The notes under the pieces were generated by a model. The model had not been told where the DNA came from. It searched no databases and saw only the letters and a list, made by a program, of their open reading frames with translations. From Algirhabdus cladophorae (GTDB taxonomy: Bacteria; Pseudomonadota; Alphaproteobacteria; Rhodobacterales; Rhodobacteraceae), in NCBI RefSeq assembly GCF_044772865.1, contig NZ_CP173029.1:806001-870000 (forward strand): DNA of 64,000 nt, given 5' to 3'. The position numbers were made by a program, and so were the translations under genes. This document shows, one piece after another, positions 9,650 to 18,519 of the stretch; the first letter of the stretch is position 1, and each line of letters starts with the position of its first letter.

Positions 9650-10870
9650 ATGGATCGACGTCAGTTTTTGGTCAGTGGGTTTGCAGGCTGTTCCTTGGCC
9701 GCCAGCCCATTGGTCACCCCTGTGACATTTGCGAGTGCGCCATGGGATGCCCGATTGGTGGTGATCATTTTGCGCGGTGGTATGGACGGGTTGGATGTGG
9801 TCCAGCCCTACGGTGATCCGGCCTTGGCGGGTTTGCGCAAACGGCTGGCCTTTGGCGAGGCGGCGGGCGCGTCTGATCTAGATGGGTTTTTTGCCCTGCA
9901 TCCGGGCCTCTCGCAGTTGATGCCGCTTTGGCAGGCGGGTGAATTGGGGTTTGCCCATGCGGTGTCGACGCCCTATCGCGACAAACGCAGCCATTTTGAT
10001 GGGCAAGATTTACTGGAAGCGGGGACCTCTGCGTTGAGTTCCGATACCACGGACAGTGGGTGGTTGAACCGGATGCTGGCCTCGGTGCCGGGGGTTTCTG
10101 CAGAAACAGGCTACGCGATTGGCCGCGACGAAATGCTGTTGATGTCGGGCCGCGCGCCAGTGGCCGAATGGTCGCCTGATGCGAGCCTGAGCCTCAGTCC
10201 TCAGGCCAAACGCCTGCTGGAATTGACCTATCATGATGACCCTTTGTTTCGTGAGGCCGTGGCCGAGGCCATTGGCATTGCCGAAAGCCTCGAGATAGAG
10301 GCGCTGGCGGCCCAAGATGCGGCATCGCCGGATCCCAATCCTATGCAACAAATGGCCATGGCGGCCAATTCTGGCGATAACCACGTCAAAATAGCCGAAT
10401 TCGCGGCCAATAGATTGCGGCAAGAGACGCGGGTTGCCGCGTTTTCCATTGGTGGCTGGGACAGTCATTCTAACCAAGAGCGCAGCTTGCGACGCCCTTT
10501 GACCCAATTGCAGGACACGATTTTGACGCTGAAATCAGGGCTAGGGTCCGATTGGGGCAAAACAGTTGTCATGGCGATGACTGAATTTGGCCGGACGGTT
10601 CGCGAGAACGGGACGGCTGGCACAGATCATGGAACGGGTGGGGCCGTGGTCATGGCTGGTGGGGCCTTGCGCGGCGGACGTGTTTATGGCGATTGGCCGG
10701 GATTGCGGTCGCGCGATTTGCTGGACGGGCGTGATTTGATGCCCACTGCGGACGTGCGCGCCTATGCGGCCCATGCGATGCGCGGATTGTTTGGGTTGGA
10801 CCAAGCAACCCTAGAAGGGGCTGTGTTCCCGGGATTGGATATGGGGCGTGATATGGGGATTTTGGCCTAG
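9650..10870 (+). CDS. DUF1501 family Tat-exported protein
   Basis: A 406-residue DUF1501 protein with a twin-arginine signal at the N terminus (MDRRQFLVSGFAG), so it is probably exported folded to the periplasm. Family landmarks include the early VVIILRGGMDGLDVVQPYGD, with fold resemblance to the alkaline phosphatase/sulfatase superfamily, and VAAFSIGGWDSHSNQ. AAGGAG lies directly after the stop of the DUF1800 gene and sets the start at 9650. DUF1800/DUF1501 pairs are co-transcribed in many bacteria; the substrate is unknown. Confidence 0.87.
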   Translation: MDRRQFLVSGFAGCSLAASPLVTPVTFASAPWDARLVVIILRGGMDGLDVVQPYGDPALAGLRKRLAFGEAAGASDLDGFFALHPGLSQLMPLWQAGELGFAHAVSTPYRDKRSHFDGQDLLEAGTSALSSDTTDSGWLNRMLASVPGVSAETGYAIGRDEMLLMSGRAPVAEWSPDASLSLSPQAKRLLELTYHDDPLFREAVAEAIGIAESLEIEALAAQDAASPDPNPMQQMAMAANSGDNHVKIAEFAANRLRQETRVAAFSIGGWDSHSNQERSLRRPLTQLQDTILTLKSGLGSDWGKTVVMAMTEFGRTVRENGTAGTDHGTGGAVVMAGGALRGGRVYGDWPGLRSRDLLDGRDLMPTADVRAYAAHAMRGLFGLDQATLEGAVFPGLDMGRDMGILA

Positions 10871-10991
10871 ACACCGCATGCTGGTCTAAACGCCGGTTTA
10901 GAAACGGAACCGGGATCGTGCCGTCGCAAAGGGGCCGGATCGTTCCCCCAACCCCGCATCCGAGCAGACAGATGCAGGGTGGGGTGTAAGC

Positions 10992-11183
10992 TTAACCGAT
11001 GGTTTCGCTTACTTGAACTTTGTCAATGTCGTCACCTGTACGTTCAGCGACTGAGTCCGCGCCGTTGGCGATGGTCGCCAGAACGGCCACACTCAAAAAC
11101 ACAATACCAGAGAGCAAAACAATCCAGTCGACAGTCACGTTACCTTCTTCGGCTGCGGCGAAACTCTTGAAATAACGGTTCAT
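10992..11183 (-). CDS. Flp-type small pilin-like protein
   Basis: A 63-residue protein with a short basic leader, the motif AAEEGNVTVDWIVLLSG and one hydrophobic helix (about 19-40). This is the layout of the small Flp/TadE-like pilins common in Rhodobacteraceae, where a prepilin peptidase processes before the helix and the conserved Glu lies close to the cut. AGGA lies 8 bases before ATG 11183; a second ATG sits one codon upstream. No tad assembly genes lie nearby, so it is an orphan pilin gene here. Confidence 0.75.
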   Translation of the reverse strand: MNRYFKSFAAAEEGNVTVDWIVLLSGIVFLSVAVLATIANGADSVAERTGDDIDKVQVSETIG

Positions 11184-11355
11184 CATTAAAATCCTCATCA
11201 GGTGGCAGACATTACAAGGATTAAACTGGATCCCAATTGCGGCGAATTTGGGCAGCAATCGGGCCTAATCTAAGGTCTTTGTCAGGATCAATTGCGGCGC
11301 ATTGGGGCAATTTGAGGCAATCCCGAACAGGTTCGCTGTGCAGCCAGAGGGCAGT

Positions 11356-12072
11356 TTAGATCGCAATTTTGCTGTTGAGCCGCTTTTGAACAACGGCAGA
11401 AAGATCGGCCACAACGGATCGCAAGGGCGCGCCTTCTGCCCGGACTGCGGCCAAACGGGCGGCAGCTTGTTTAAGTTCATCGTCTTGGGCGCTGGAGGCC
11501 ACGCCATCGATAAACTGCGTCACGTAATCCAAGACGCGCGGTGCATGTTCTTCGGACAGAACATCGGAAATATGCGCCATATCATCCTGAAAGGCGATTG
11601 GATCGGGGACCACATCCTCGTCCATAATGGTGCGCGGACCACGGGGACGTTGTTCAGCGGGAAGATGCTTGAGCACCAAATTTTGGAAGGCGGCCAAGCT
11701 GGTCAGTGGTTTCTCAAAAAAGCCATCTGCGCCTGCGACGGTCGCCTCATCGGCCAGTTCACTGTTGCCGCTTGTGGCCAGCAGGACCTCGACACGGGGC
11801 ACGGCCTGAGCGATATCCTGCACAAGGTCTAGCCCGTTGCCGTCAGGCAGGCCGATATCAACAATCACCACTGTGGGCCGGTAAACGGTCAGGTGTTTGC
11901 GCGCCGAGCGCAGGCTGTCAGCACGCCTGATCCGAGCGCCGGAGCGTAGACACAAAAGGCGCATGGCCTCACAGGCAAATCGGCTGTCTTCCACCACAAG
12001 GACGGTCTGTCCCAGCAAGGGCCGCGTGGCCGTAGGCGGGCGAGTTGTCATAAAGCTGTCAAAGTCATCCAT
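11356..12072 (-). CDS. Response regulator with receiver domain
   Basis: 238 residues. An N-terminal receiver domain (about 22-140) contains VLVVEDS, the phospho-acceptor Asp in VVIVDIGLPDG, and the conserved Lys in FFEKPL. The C-terminal 100 residues are helical and polar with no recognisable DNA-binding or enzymatic motif, so output is probably protein-protein. ATG 12072 (MDDFDSFM) is chosen; an upstream TTG at 12117 is possible. No histidine kinase gene lies next to it. Confidence 0.8.
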   Translation of the reverse strand: MDDFDSFMTTRPPTATRPLLGQTVLVVEDSRFACEAMRLLCLRSGARIRRADSLRSARKHLTVYRPTVVIVDIGLPDGNGLDLVQDIAQAVPRVEVLLATSGNSELADEATVAGADGFFEKPLTSLAAFQNLVLKHLPAEQRPRGPRTIMDEDVVPDPIAFQDDMAHISDVLSEEHAPRVLDYVTQFIDGVASSAQDDELKQAAARLAAVRAEGAPLRSVVADLSAVVQKRLNSKIAI

Positions 12073-12227
12073 ATTTTCAAGACCTGCTGTTTCTGGCTGA
12101 GAATCTAGTCCGCCCAATAAACTGAAGCTTCGCTAACTTAAGGTTAATTGCCGCAGTCCGTAGCTCTTGTCGCCCCAAGTTGGCTAGGTCATAAGCAGCA
12201 AAACCTTTGATGAATGGAGATGTGGCA

Positions 12228-12632
12228 GTGATCGGACGATTGAACCATGTAGCGATTGCCGTGCCGGACCTAGACGCGGCGGCGGCACAATACGAAAACA
12301 CCCTTGGCGCAGATGTAGGCCCTGCCCAAGACGAGCCTGACCACGGTGTCACGGTTGTGTTTATCACCTTGCCCAACACCAAAATCGAATTGCTGTATCC
12401 CTTGGGGGAAGACAGCCCGATCAACGGATTTCTGGCCAAAAACCCTGCAGGCGGCATCCACCATATGTGTTATGAAGTCGACGATATCATCGCAGCGCGC
12501 GACACCCTCAGGGCCGAGGGTGCACGGGTTTTGGGGACGGGCGAGCCCAAGATCGGCGCCCACGGCAAACCGGTTTTGTTTCTGCATCCCAAAGATTTCA
12601 ATGGCTGCTTGATCGAGTTGGAAGAAGTCTGA
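12228..12632 (+). CDS. mce: Methylmalonyl-CoA epimerase
   Basis: Interconverts (R)- and (S)-methylmalonyl-CoA, and in this clade also ethylmalonyl-CoA, for propionyl-CoA assimilation or the ethylmalonyl-CoA pathway. The 134-residue vicinal-oxygen-chelate fold shows LNHVAIAVPDLDAA at the start and the metal-site stretch GGIHHMCYEVDDI near residue 85. GTG 12228 is the likely start because GGAG lies 8 bases upstream; earlier TTG/ATG codons have no ribosome site. A DUF1467 gene follows, the usual alphaproteobacterial arrangement. Confidence 0.93.
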   Translation: MIGRLNHVAIAVPDLDAAAAQYENTLGADVGPAQDEPDHGVTVVFITLPNTKIELLYPLGEDSPINGFLAKNPAGGIHHMCYEVDDIIAARDTLRAEGARVLGTGEPKIGAHGKPVLFLHPKDFNGCLIELEEV

Positions 12633-12676
12633 GACCGCTCTAGTTAACGCGTAAGCAACAATCGAAAGGCTGACTT

Positions 12677-12952
12677 ATGGGGATCACATCTGGCATCGTT
12701 TTATTCGCGGTGATCTGGTTTATGACGTTTTTGGTGGTCTTACCCTTGCGCCTCAAGACCCAAGGCGAAGAGGGTGATGTCGTCCCGGGCACACACGTGT
12801 CAGCCCCCTCGGATCCGCAATTGCGCCGCAAAGTGCGTACGACGACGCTGTGGTCTATTGGTCTGTGGATCGTCATCGCAGGTGTGATCTTTTCCGGGGC
12901 CATCACCGTGCGCGACATGGACTGGTTTGATCAGTTGCCGCCGGCGCGCTAG
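12677..12952 (+). CDS. DUF1467 family membrane protein
   Basis: A 91-residue inner-membrane protein with two hydrophobic segments (about 5-24 and 58-76) flanking a polar loop with GDVVPGTHVSAP, characteristic of DUF1467. Its function is unknown. It lies 44 bases after mce, a conserved neighbour pair in Rhodobacterales, and is probably co-transcribed with it. The stop overlaps the end of the convergent EI24/CysZ-like gene by four bases. Confidence 0.8.
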   Translation: MGITSGIVLFAVIWFMTFLVVLPLRLKTQGEEGDVVPGTHVSAPSDPQLRRKVRTTTLWSIGLWIVIAGVIFSGAITVRDMDWFDQLPPAR

Positions 12953-13650
12953 GCGGGATCTTCCGGTATGCCAAGGCTGTGGTAGATATGGGTGAACGTG
13001 GCGGCACCAAGCACCGGGATCAGCAAATTTACCAGCGGGATCGATAGGGGCACGGCCATCAATGCACCGGCAATCCAGATCTTACCGGCATACTTTTTGC
13101 GCATTTGTTTTGCCTTAACTGGGCCAAGCCTGCGCAATGCCGTGAGTTGAAAGTACTCTCGGCCCAATAAAAGCCCATTCATCGCCCAGAAAATGAGTGG
13201 CGCGAAGGGGGCGAAAAAGAAATACAGGACCAAAGCCGCAAGGTTCGCTGCCACCAAGATACCCAGGAAATTGATCCCGTCTTTGAGGCCTGTCAGGAAC
13301 GGGGTGCGCGGCACGCGGGGCAAATGGGCATAGTGTTTAGCCTCAACTGCTTCGGCCACATCATCCAAAAACAACCCTGTGATGGCGGAGGCCACAGGCA
13401 CCATCAAAAACGTCGACAGGATTAACATCAGCAGGATAGACCCCCAGCTTAACAGATCGTCGACCCAAGTGACCTCGCCCAACAATGGCAGGGTCAGCGT
13501 GTCGGGAAAGAGCGCTTGCAAGGCCAGCAAAAAGATCGCGTAGATCCCGAACAACAAGGCGACCGTCAGGCCAACGCCCATAAGCAGGACTTTGCGAAAT
13601 CGGGGGTCAGGTAGTTGCCCCAATGCTTTGAAAAAACTGTCCAAAATCAT
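12949..13650 (-). CDS. EI24/CysZ-like membrane protein
   Basis: A 233-residue protein with several hydrophobic helices, including FRKVLLMGVGLTVALLFGIY and a pair around 135-165 (NLAALVLYFFFAPFAPLIFW). This matches the EI24 domain family, which includes the sulfate permease CysZ. Whether this member moves sulfate is not shown: no cys genes are near. Its ATG overlaps the nitroreductase stop by four bases, so the two are translationally coupled. Confidence 0.75.
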   Translation of the reverse strand: MILDSFFKALGQLPDPRFRKVLLMGVGLTVALLFGIYAIFLLALQALFPDTLTLPLLGEVTWVDDLLSWGSILLMLILSTFLMVPVASAITGLFLDDVAEAVEAKHYAHLPRVPRTPFLTGLKDGINFLGILVAANLAALVLYFFFAPFAPLIFWAMNGLLLGREYFQLTALRRLGPVKAKQMRKKYAGKIWIAGALMAVPLSIPLVNLLIPVLGAATFTHIYHSLGIPEDPA

Positions 13651-14225
13651 GTGCTGACCCAGCTTGTGATGTGGTCAAGGTTGGGGCGGGGGCGTTCGGG
13701 CGGCACGTTTTGTGCAGTGCCCAAATGGATGAAGCCTGCGATGGATTCCTGCGCTGTCAGTCCCAGATGGGTTTGACAAAAGGCGGCGTCATGGGAGGCC
13801 CAGCCCGACAGCCAATTGGCCCCCCATCCGCTAGCAAGGGCCGCATTCAGCAGCGCCAGACAGACGGCACCGGCGGAATAGGTTTGCTCAATCGGTGGGA
13901 TTTTTTCGCTGGCTTTTGGGCTGGCCACAACAGCTATGGCCAAATGTGCGTTGCCGAACTGATTTTGCATCTTTTCGATCTTGTCTTGGGGTTGGCCCAA
14001 GGCCGCACCCCGATCCGGGACAGCCTGCGCAAGACGGTGTAAGGCGGCCTGTTCCAACACGATAAACCGCCACGGTTCCAGCTTGCCATGATCTGGGGTG
14101 CGGGCTGCGGCTTCAAGCAGTGTTTGTACTGTGGCGCGATCAGGAATGGGCAGGCCTAGGGTTTTGGCGGGCCGCGAGCGGCGCGTCAGCAGAAAATCCA
14201 AAGCATCGGGGTTTGGTGTGCGCAT
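13647..14225 (-). CDS. Nitroreductase family protein (YdjA-like)
   Basis: A 192-residue FMN-dependent oxidoreductase of the nitroreductase fold. FMN-binding signatures include FLLTRRSRPAKTLG near the N terminus, AARTPDHGKLEPWRFIV around 37-53, and GWGANWLSGW around 133. Length and motifs fit the short YdjA subfamily. The substrate is unknown. It is the first gene of a pair with the EI24/CysZ-like gene (ATGA overlap at 13647-13650). Confidence 0.88.
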   Translation of the reverse strand: MRTPNPDALDFLLTRRSRPAKTLGLPIPDRATVQTLLEAAARTPDHGKLEPWRFIVLEQAALHRLAQAVPDRGAALGQPQDKIEKMQNQFGNAHLAIAVVASPKASEKIPPIEQTYSAGAVCLALLNAALASGWGANWLSGWASHDAAFCQTHLGLTAQESIAGFIHLGTAQNVPPERPRPNLDHITSWVST

Positions 14226-14357
14226 GTGGCGTCCTCTTTTAGCTGTCCTCTATGTCGGAGGCTTGCGAGGGCACGTCAAGGCGCTGATGAAAAATAAGCC
14301 GCTGGCCCTAAGGCTGCCGCAGTACCCGTCGGGCGGTGCAACAGCGAGGAGGTAATG

Positions 14358-14391
14358 AAAAGGCCCCGCAGTCTTGCAGGGGCCTTTTTTT
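14358..14391 (-). terminator. Rho-independent terminator
   Basis: A hairpin with arms AAGGCCCC/GGGGCCTT extended by GCA/TGC with one bulge, flanked by A- and T-runs on both sides, so it can work in both directions. It lies just after the stop (14411) of the minus-strand secreted protein gene and is most likely its terminator. Confidence 0.85.
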
Positions 14392-14410
14392 CATTCAGGT
14401 TACGGATCGC

Positions 14411-14815
14411 TTATGAACCGCGGTTTTCTTCGTTGGCCATCTGGTAGGCTTGGATCGCCGCTTGGCGCTCGGCGGCGACTGCGGATGGGCCGTCGATTTC
14501 ACCGGCGTTCAGCGCTTTGTAGAAGCTTACCAACACACGGTCATCGTCGTCAGCGGCTGTCTCAATGGCGAAGTCGGACACACCGACGGTGCCGGATGTA
14601 GAGAAGCTCACGTCTTGGCCAGCTTGGCTTTTGATAAAGTCAGCGCGGATGTGGTCGTCGCCTTCGATCGCATTTTTCAACTCGACCAGTTGGGTCGATG
14701 TAAAGGCGCCAGCCTCGACACCCAGCGAGCGTGCCAGAGCGTCATTTGCGAATGCAGGGGCGGCCATTGCAGTTGTTGCAGCGATGACGAGAGCGGAAAT
14801 TGTTACGTTTTTCAT
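14411..14815 (-). CDS. Small secreted protein, unknown function
   Basis: 134 residues with a clear Sec signal peptide (MKNVTISALVIAATTAMAA, likely cut after AFA at about residue 23). The mature part is acidic and mostly helical, without cysteines, transmembrane segments or known motifs. It is likely periplasmic. It is a single-gene unit: a strong terminator lies downstream and a non-coding stretch of about 285 bases upstream. I do not recognise the family beyond its general occurrence in Rhodobacteraceae. Confidence 0.75.
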   Translation of the reverse strand: MKNVTISALVIAATTAMAAPAFANDALARSLGVEAGAFTSTQLVELKNAIEGDDHIRADFIKSQAGQDVSFSTSGTVGVSDFAIETAADDDDRVLVSFYKALNAGEIDGPSAVAAERQAAIQAYQMANEENRGS

Positions 14816-15101
14816 AGGTCTAGGTCCTTATAGCGTGGTCGTGTTGAGGGAGGGTTAACGACCGGGTTTATGTTTGGCGCTGGGAGGGTGCGCCGTTCGA
14901 TGAGCTAGATTTAGGGGCTGCAGTGGTGCCAGTACACAGGCAGAAATATCCGCGTACTGTGCGCATATGCACATCACCGTGACGTGAGACGCGAAACCAT
15001 TTGCGCCCCTATAAACAAGGCCCGCCGGGTGAAATGTTACAAAATCGCCCGCAAAATGCGTCAAGATCCCACGCGGATCACATGTTTTGTGAGGGTGTTT
15101 T

Positions 15102-16214
15102 TTACAGCGCCGCTGCCATTTGGCTGATCAAATCCGCCACAAAGCGGTCGAATTCGGGGCTGGGCTGGCGCGACTCAAGGGTTTGGGCCAGCGGATCAGG
15201 GGCATTTATCGTGCTGCCGGACATTTGTTGCAGCACTGCATGGCCACAAAAGGGTACATAGACCTCGGAATAGCCGCCTTCATGTACTGCAATCCATTTG
15301 CCAGCGCATAAATCATCGGCCAAGGCCTGAGTTTCTTCGGTTAGGGCGCGAAAAGTTTCTGCCGAGGCCAGCATGCGCCCCAAAGGATCGACAGCGGCTG
15401 CATCAAATCCGCAGGCCACTATTATGACGTCCGGTTTGAACGCACGAATGGCGGGGCTGACCAAACGTTGCATGGCATCCATATAGGCCACGTGACCACA
15501 TCCGGGGGGCAAAGGGATATTCAGGTTCGTGCCGAGGCCAGCGCCCGCCCCTTGATCGGCAAAATCGCCCGTATCGACCGGGTAGTTGCGATCTTGGTGC
15601 ATGGAAATGGTCAGAACGTCAGGATCTTCGTAGAACACGGCCTCGGTGCCATTGCCGTGGTGCACGTCCCAATCCAGAACGGCAACGCGTTGGGTCAGAC
15701 CGTCAGCTTGTGCGGCACGAATGGCGATAGCGATATTGGCCAAAAGGCAAAAGCCGTTGGGAAAATCCGGCAGGCAATGATGGCCGGGGGGCCGTGATAG
15801 TGCATAGGCGTTGTCCATCCCGCCGCGCAACACTGCGCGCAGGGCACCAGTGGCCAGGCCAGCCGAGAGGGCCGCATGATCAAACCCGTCTTGGGTAAAG
15901 GGGGTCCGCATGCCCAATTCCCCACCGCCATTGGCCGACAGTTCACGGAACTTGGCGACAAAATCTGCGGGATGGACGCGGCAGATGTCCTGCACTGTGG
16001 CGGCCGGGGCTGTTTGCATCGCTAGCTCATTTGACAGGCCCGTTACATCGATGAGGTTCTTGAGGCGGCGCTTGGTCTCGGGACTTTCGGGAAGGCCTCC
16101 GGCGGCCAAGGGCTGAACCAAACCGCCCAAGGGCAGGGTGAAGGCATAGTTGCCGCCTGCATGCCAAAAGCAGCGTTCGTCCCAGAAAAAGCCCGTTTTT
16201 CGCGGCACACTCAT
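15102..16214 (-). CDS. Histone-deacetylase-like amidohydrolase
   Basis: A 370-residue zinc amidohydrolase of the HDAC/acetylpolyamine amidohydrolase superfamily. Catalytic landmarks: SRPPGHHCLPDFPNGFC (tandem active-site His), VAVLDWDVHHGNGTEAVF (zinc-ligand Asp and His), and the later VIIVACGFDAAAVDPLG. Bacterial members deacetylate acetylpolyamines or other small amides; the substrate is not evident here. ATG 16214 overlaps the stop of the small upstream gene (ATGA), so the two are co-translated. Confidence 0.9.
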   Translation of the reverse strand: MSVPRKTGFFWDERCFWHAGGNYAFTLPLGGLVQPLAAGGLPESPETKRRLKNLIDVTGLSNELAMQTAPAATVQDICRVHPADFVAKFRELSANGGGELGMRTPFTQDGFDHAALSAGLATGALRAVLRGGMDNAYALSRPPGHHCLPDFPNGFCLLANIAIAIRAAQADGLTQRVAVLDWDVHHGNGTEAVFYEDPDVLTISMHQDRNYPVDTGDFADQGAGAGLGTNLNIPLPPGCGHVAYMDAMQRLVSPAIRAFKPDVIIVACGFDAAAVDPLGRMLASAETFRALTEETQALADDLCAGKWIAVHEGGYSEVYVPFCGHAVLQQMSGSTINAPDPLAQTLESRQPSPEFDRFVADLISQMAAAL

Positions 16215-16450
16215 TTCGGTTTGCCCGAGAGGGCATAAACGCCTTCTGGCAGGTCCATAGCTGCCCCCAGTTCATAAAGCTGTGCCAGAGATAGCGTGAT
16301 CTTTTGCACGCGATCCGTGCGCGGGTCCAGTTGTTCGACAGTGACGCAGTCCTCAAACGCAGTGACGATGACGTCCTCGCGCAAAGGGGCGCCGCCGTCG
16401 TCCACAAGGGTCACTACGGTGGCGTCAAATTCGTGTTCGATGGTAAACAT
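16211..16450 (-). CDS. Small conserved hypothetical protein
   Basis: 79 residues, acidic, predicted beta-rich at the N terminus (FTIEHEFDATVVTLVDD), with no signal peptide, membrane segment or cysteine. It precedes the amidohydrolase with a four-base overlap, so it probably has a linked role or simply shares the transcript. I do not recognise a family that would give a function. Confidence 0.65.
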   Translation of the reverse strand: MFTIEHEFDATVVTLVDDGGAPLREDVIVTAFEDCVTVEQLDPRTDRVQKITLSLAQLYELGAAMDLPEGVYALSGKPK

Positions 16451-16489
16451 GCGACCAGCCTAGCAGGCGCGCCGAAGCTGTCCAGATGC

Positions 16490-16879
16490 TTAGGCCTGTG
16501 CGGCGCGTCTTTGTCTGCGTTTGTGCATGGCATAAAGGGCAGGGGCTGCAATAAACCGGTAGGCCAGATTGGCCAGTTGCCAGATCACAGGGATCTGGAC
16601 GGCGCGGGCCAGCCAGCGCCAGCGGGGCAAATCAGACCAAAGCTGCACGAAGGCTGGCAGACCTTTATAAAGTGTCCCGGCTTTGAGCACATGAAATTCG
16701 CGCGCAGCGGCATCTGGGGTCAGGCCAAAGCGATCCAGATCCGTTTCGCCCAAGTCGTGATAGGCGATGTCCAAACCAGCGCGTGTGCTGACGTCTTTGT
16801 AGACATCCACTTCGCGTGAACAAATCGGGCAAGAGCCATTATAGATGACGCAGGTTTGATCAGTGTTTTCCATGGACAT
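16490..16879 (-). CDS. DUF393 thiol-disulfide oxidoreductase-like protein
   Basis: A 129-residue DUF393 (YuxK/DCC) protein. The family's N-terminal motif is visible as VIYNGSCPICSREV with a CxxC pair at residues 17 and 20, where most members have DGxCxxC. A later hydrophobic stretch (AVQIPVIWQLANLAYRF) is typical. Members are predicted thiol-disulfide oxidoreductases; the partner is unknown. It ends 40 bases before the start of the small gene at 16450 on the same strand. Confidence 0.82.
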   Translation of the reverse strand: MSMENTDQTCVIYNGSCPICSREVDVYKDVSTRAGLDIAYHDLGETDLDRFGLTPDAAAREFHVLKAGTLYKGLPAFVQLWSDLPRWRWLARAVQIPVIWQLANLAYRFIAAPALYAMHKRRQRRAAQA

Positions 16880-16991
16880 GAAGTAAGTGCGTTGCGGGTT
16901 TTGCCAAGGCTAATAGTGTCGCAGGGGAAACGGACTAGTGGTTTTGGCGTGACGTGCTAGGTTTATATCAGATCCGCAGAGTGAGGATGCT

Positions 16992-17729
16992 ATGACGGCA
17001 AAGTTTATTATAGTCCTTGGGGCGCTTGCCCTGAGTGCGTGTACGATCAGCCCGCAAAGTGGCTCGGGCCCGACGAGCCCGACGGCGACCTCTGCGCCGT
17101 CGCCCAAACAAACCGCCCCCACCAGCAAGCGTAGCGAAAGCCAGATGGCGCGGGATTTTGTGGCTGTGGTCAACCGGACCGAACCTGTGGCCGAGGCAGA
17201 ATGCCGCGCGCGCACAAAGGGCCGCAATTGTGATTTTAAGATCGTGGTGGACGACCGGCCCAATCAACCGCCCAACGCCTTTCAGACGGTCGACAAATCG
17301 GGCCGACCAATCATTGCGTTTACCTTAGGCCTGATCGCGCGGGCGCAAAACCAAGACGAGCTGGCTTTTGTGATGGGGCATGAGGCAGCGCACCACATCG
17401 AATTGCATCTTGAACGGCAGCGCCAAGCGGCTGTGACGGGGGCAGTGGTGTTTGGCGGATTGGCCGCGATCACGGGCGTTGATCCCAGTTCTGTCGAATC
17501 CGCGCAAAAACTGGGGGCTGCTGTGGGTGCGCGCAGTTTCTCCAAAGATTTTGAATTGGAAGCCGACAGCCTTGGGACCATTATCGCCCACAAGGCCGGC
17601 TTTGATCCCGTGCGTGGCAGTGCGTTTTTTGGCCGGATCCCGGATCCTGGGGACAAGTTTTTGGGCACCCACCCGCCGAACGCCGCACGATTGGAAACCG
17701 TGCGACGCGTGGCCGCTGGCCTGAAATAA
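16992..17729 (+). CDS. M48 family metalloprotease, lipoprotein
   Basis: A 245-residue lipoprotein with lipobox LSAC (Cys at 17), a Pro/Ser-rich linker (20-50) and a peptidase M48 domain. The zinc site is HEAAH at 130-134, with a third ligand Glu in FELEADSLG near 187, followed by a C-terminal GTHPPNAARLE, a hallmark of BepA/LoiP-like enzymes. A role in outer-membrane protein quality control is inferred from the family. It stands alone, followed by a convergent gene. Confidence 0.9.
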   Translation: MTAKFIIVLGALALSACTISPQSGSGPTSPTATSAPSPKQTAPTSKRSESQMARDFVAVVNRTEPVAEAECRARTKGRNCDFKIVVDDRPNQPPNAFQTVDKSGRPIIAFTLGLIARAQNQDELAFVMGHEAAHHIELHLERQRQAAVTGAVVFGGLAAITGVDPSSVESAQKLGAAVGARSFSKDFELEADSLGTIIAHKAGFDPVRGSAFFGRIPDPGDKFLGTHPPNAARLETVRRVAAGLK

Positions 17730-17740
17730 CAGGGAGAACG

Positions 17741-18028
17741 TTAGGCCAGTGGGGTTGGGACGTGTTTTTGTGGGCGCAACCGGATCAGGATGCCGATAAT
17801 TGAAATGGTGATCCAAAATACTTGGATCATCGCCGAGGCCAGATTGAAGCTGACCATCAATCCCATCAGGACCAAAGCCGCCGCGGTGCCGTTCAGGGCA
17901 AAGAACAGTTTATGTCCTGCGCTGATGATTTTGAACGTCAGCAAGGAATAATTGACAACGTAAAGACAAAATCCGGCAACACCTGCGACTTCTAGAAAAT
18001 GTAGATCGGTAAAGGTTGAAAAAGTCAT
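17741..18028 (-). CDS. Small CBU_0592-like membrane protein
   Basis: 95 residues with three hydrophobic segments (about 13-32, 40-58 and 63-82) and an N-terminal NYSLLTFKIISAGHKLFFALN stretch typical of the CBU_0592 family of small membrane proteins. Its function is unknown. It is convergent with the M48 gene, 11 bases between the stops. Confidence 0.7.
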   Translation of the reverse strand: MTFSTFTDLHFLEVAGVAGFCLYVVNYSLLTFKIISAGHKLFFALNGTAAALVLMGLMVSFNLASAMIQVFWITISIIGILIRLRPQKHVPTPLA

Positions 18029-18168
18029 TTTGACGTCCGTTCTTAAAATATATGAACTGGTTTGGGGTATAAAATGAAACGTACCTTAGGTCAGGTGGGG
18101 CATTCCTGACCTTTTGGTAAAAACAGGTATGGAATACCGGACATGAACTACCGCATATGGGATCGCAG

Positions 18169-18519
18169 ATGCTGCAATTAGAGGGAGTTTTGACCGACAA
18201 GGGATCGAAATATGCGGTCTCTGGCGGGGTGGTGCGCACTCGCGCCGAGGTCGATGCGTTCCTCAAGCAGCTTAAGCGGGCAAAGAAATATGCAAAGGCT
18301 ACGCACAACACTTATGCGGTGCTTTTGGCTGATGGGGGCCTCAAGGGGGACGATGGGGAAAGTGGCGCCGGGATGGTGATCTTGCGGATGCTGGAACGCG
18401 AGGGTCTGACCGATCATATCGTGGTGGTGACGCGCTGGTACGGCGGTGTGAAGCTGGGCGGCGACAGGTTCCGCCATGTGCAGACCTGCGTGCGGGCCTA
18501 TCTGGACGGTTTAGGCTAA
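18169..18519 (+). CDS. YigZ/IMPACT-like (UPF0029) protein
   Basis: About 116 residues covering only the N-terminal UPF0029 (IMPACT) domain: DKGSKYAVSGGVV, KATHNTYAVLL, DDGESGAGMVIL and the conserved VVVTRWYGGVKLGG. Full-length YigZ (about 200 residues) has a second domain, which is absent here. ATG 18169 has GGGA six bases upstream; an in-frame ATG at 18157 has none. The family is linked to translation control in eukaryotes, and its bacterial role is undefined. The 3' end overlaps the convergent hemolysin III gene by nine bases. Confidence 0.85.
   Translation: MLQLEGVLTDKGSKYAVSGGVVRTRAEVDAFLKQLKRAKKYAKATHNTYAVLLADGGLKGDDGESGAGMVILRMLEREGLTDHIVVVTRWYGGVKLGGDRFRHVQTCVRAYLDGLG

Noticed and set aside
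10931..10980. Possible terminator after the DUF1501 gene (GCATC/GATGC with CCCC/GGGG arms)
   Set aside because: The stem is interrupted and there is no T-run, so I did not list it.
11043..11064. Possible tad-type pilus locus
   Set aside because: Only a single small pilin-like gene is present; no assembly ATPase, secretin or prepilin peptidase gene lies nearby.
14816..15101. 286-base gap with TGTGCGCATATGCACA-like sequence
   Set aside because: The palindrome is imperfect and I cannot assign it to a regulator; nothing else is evident there.
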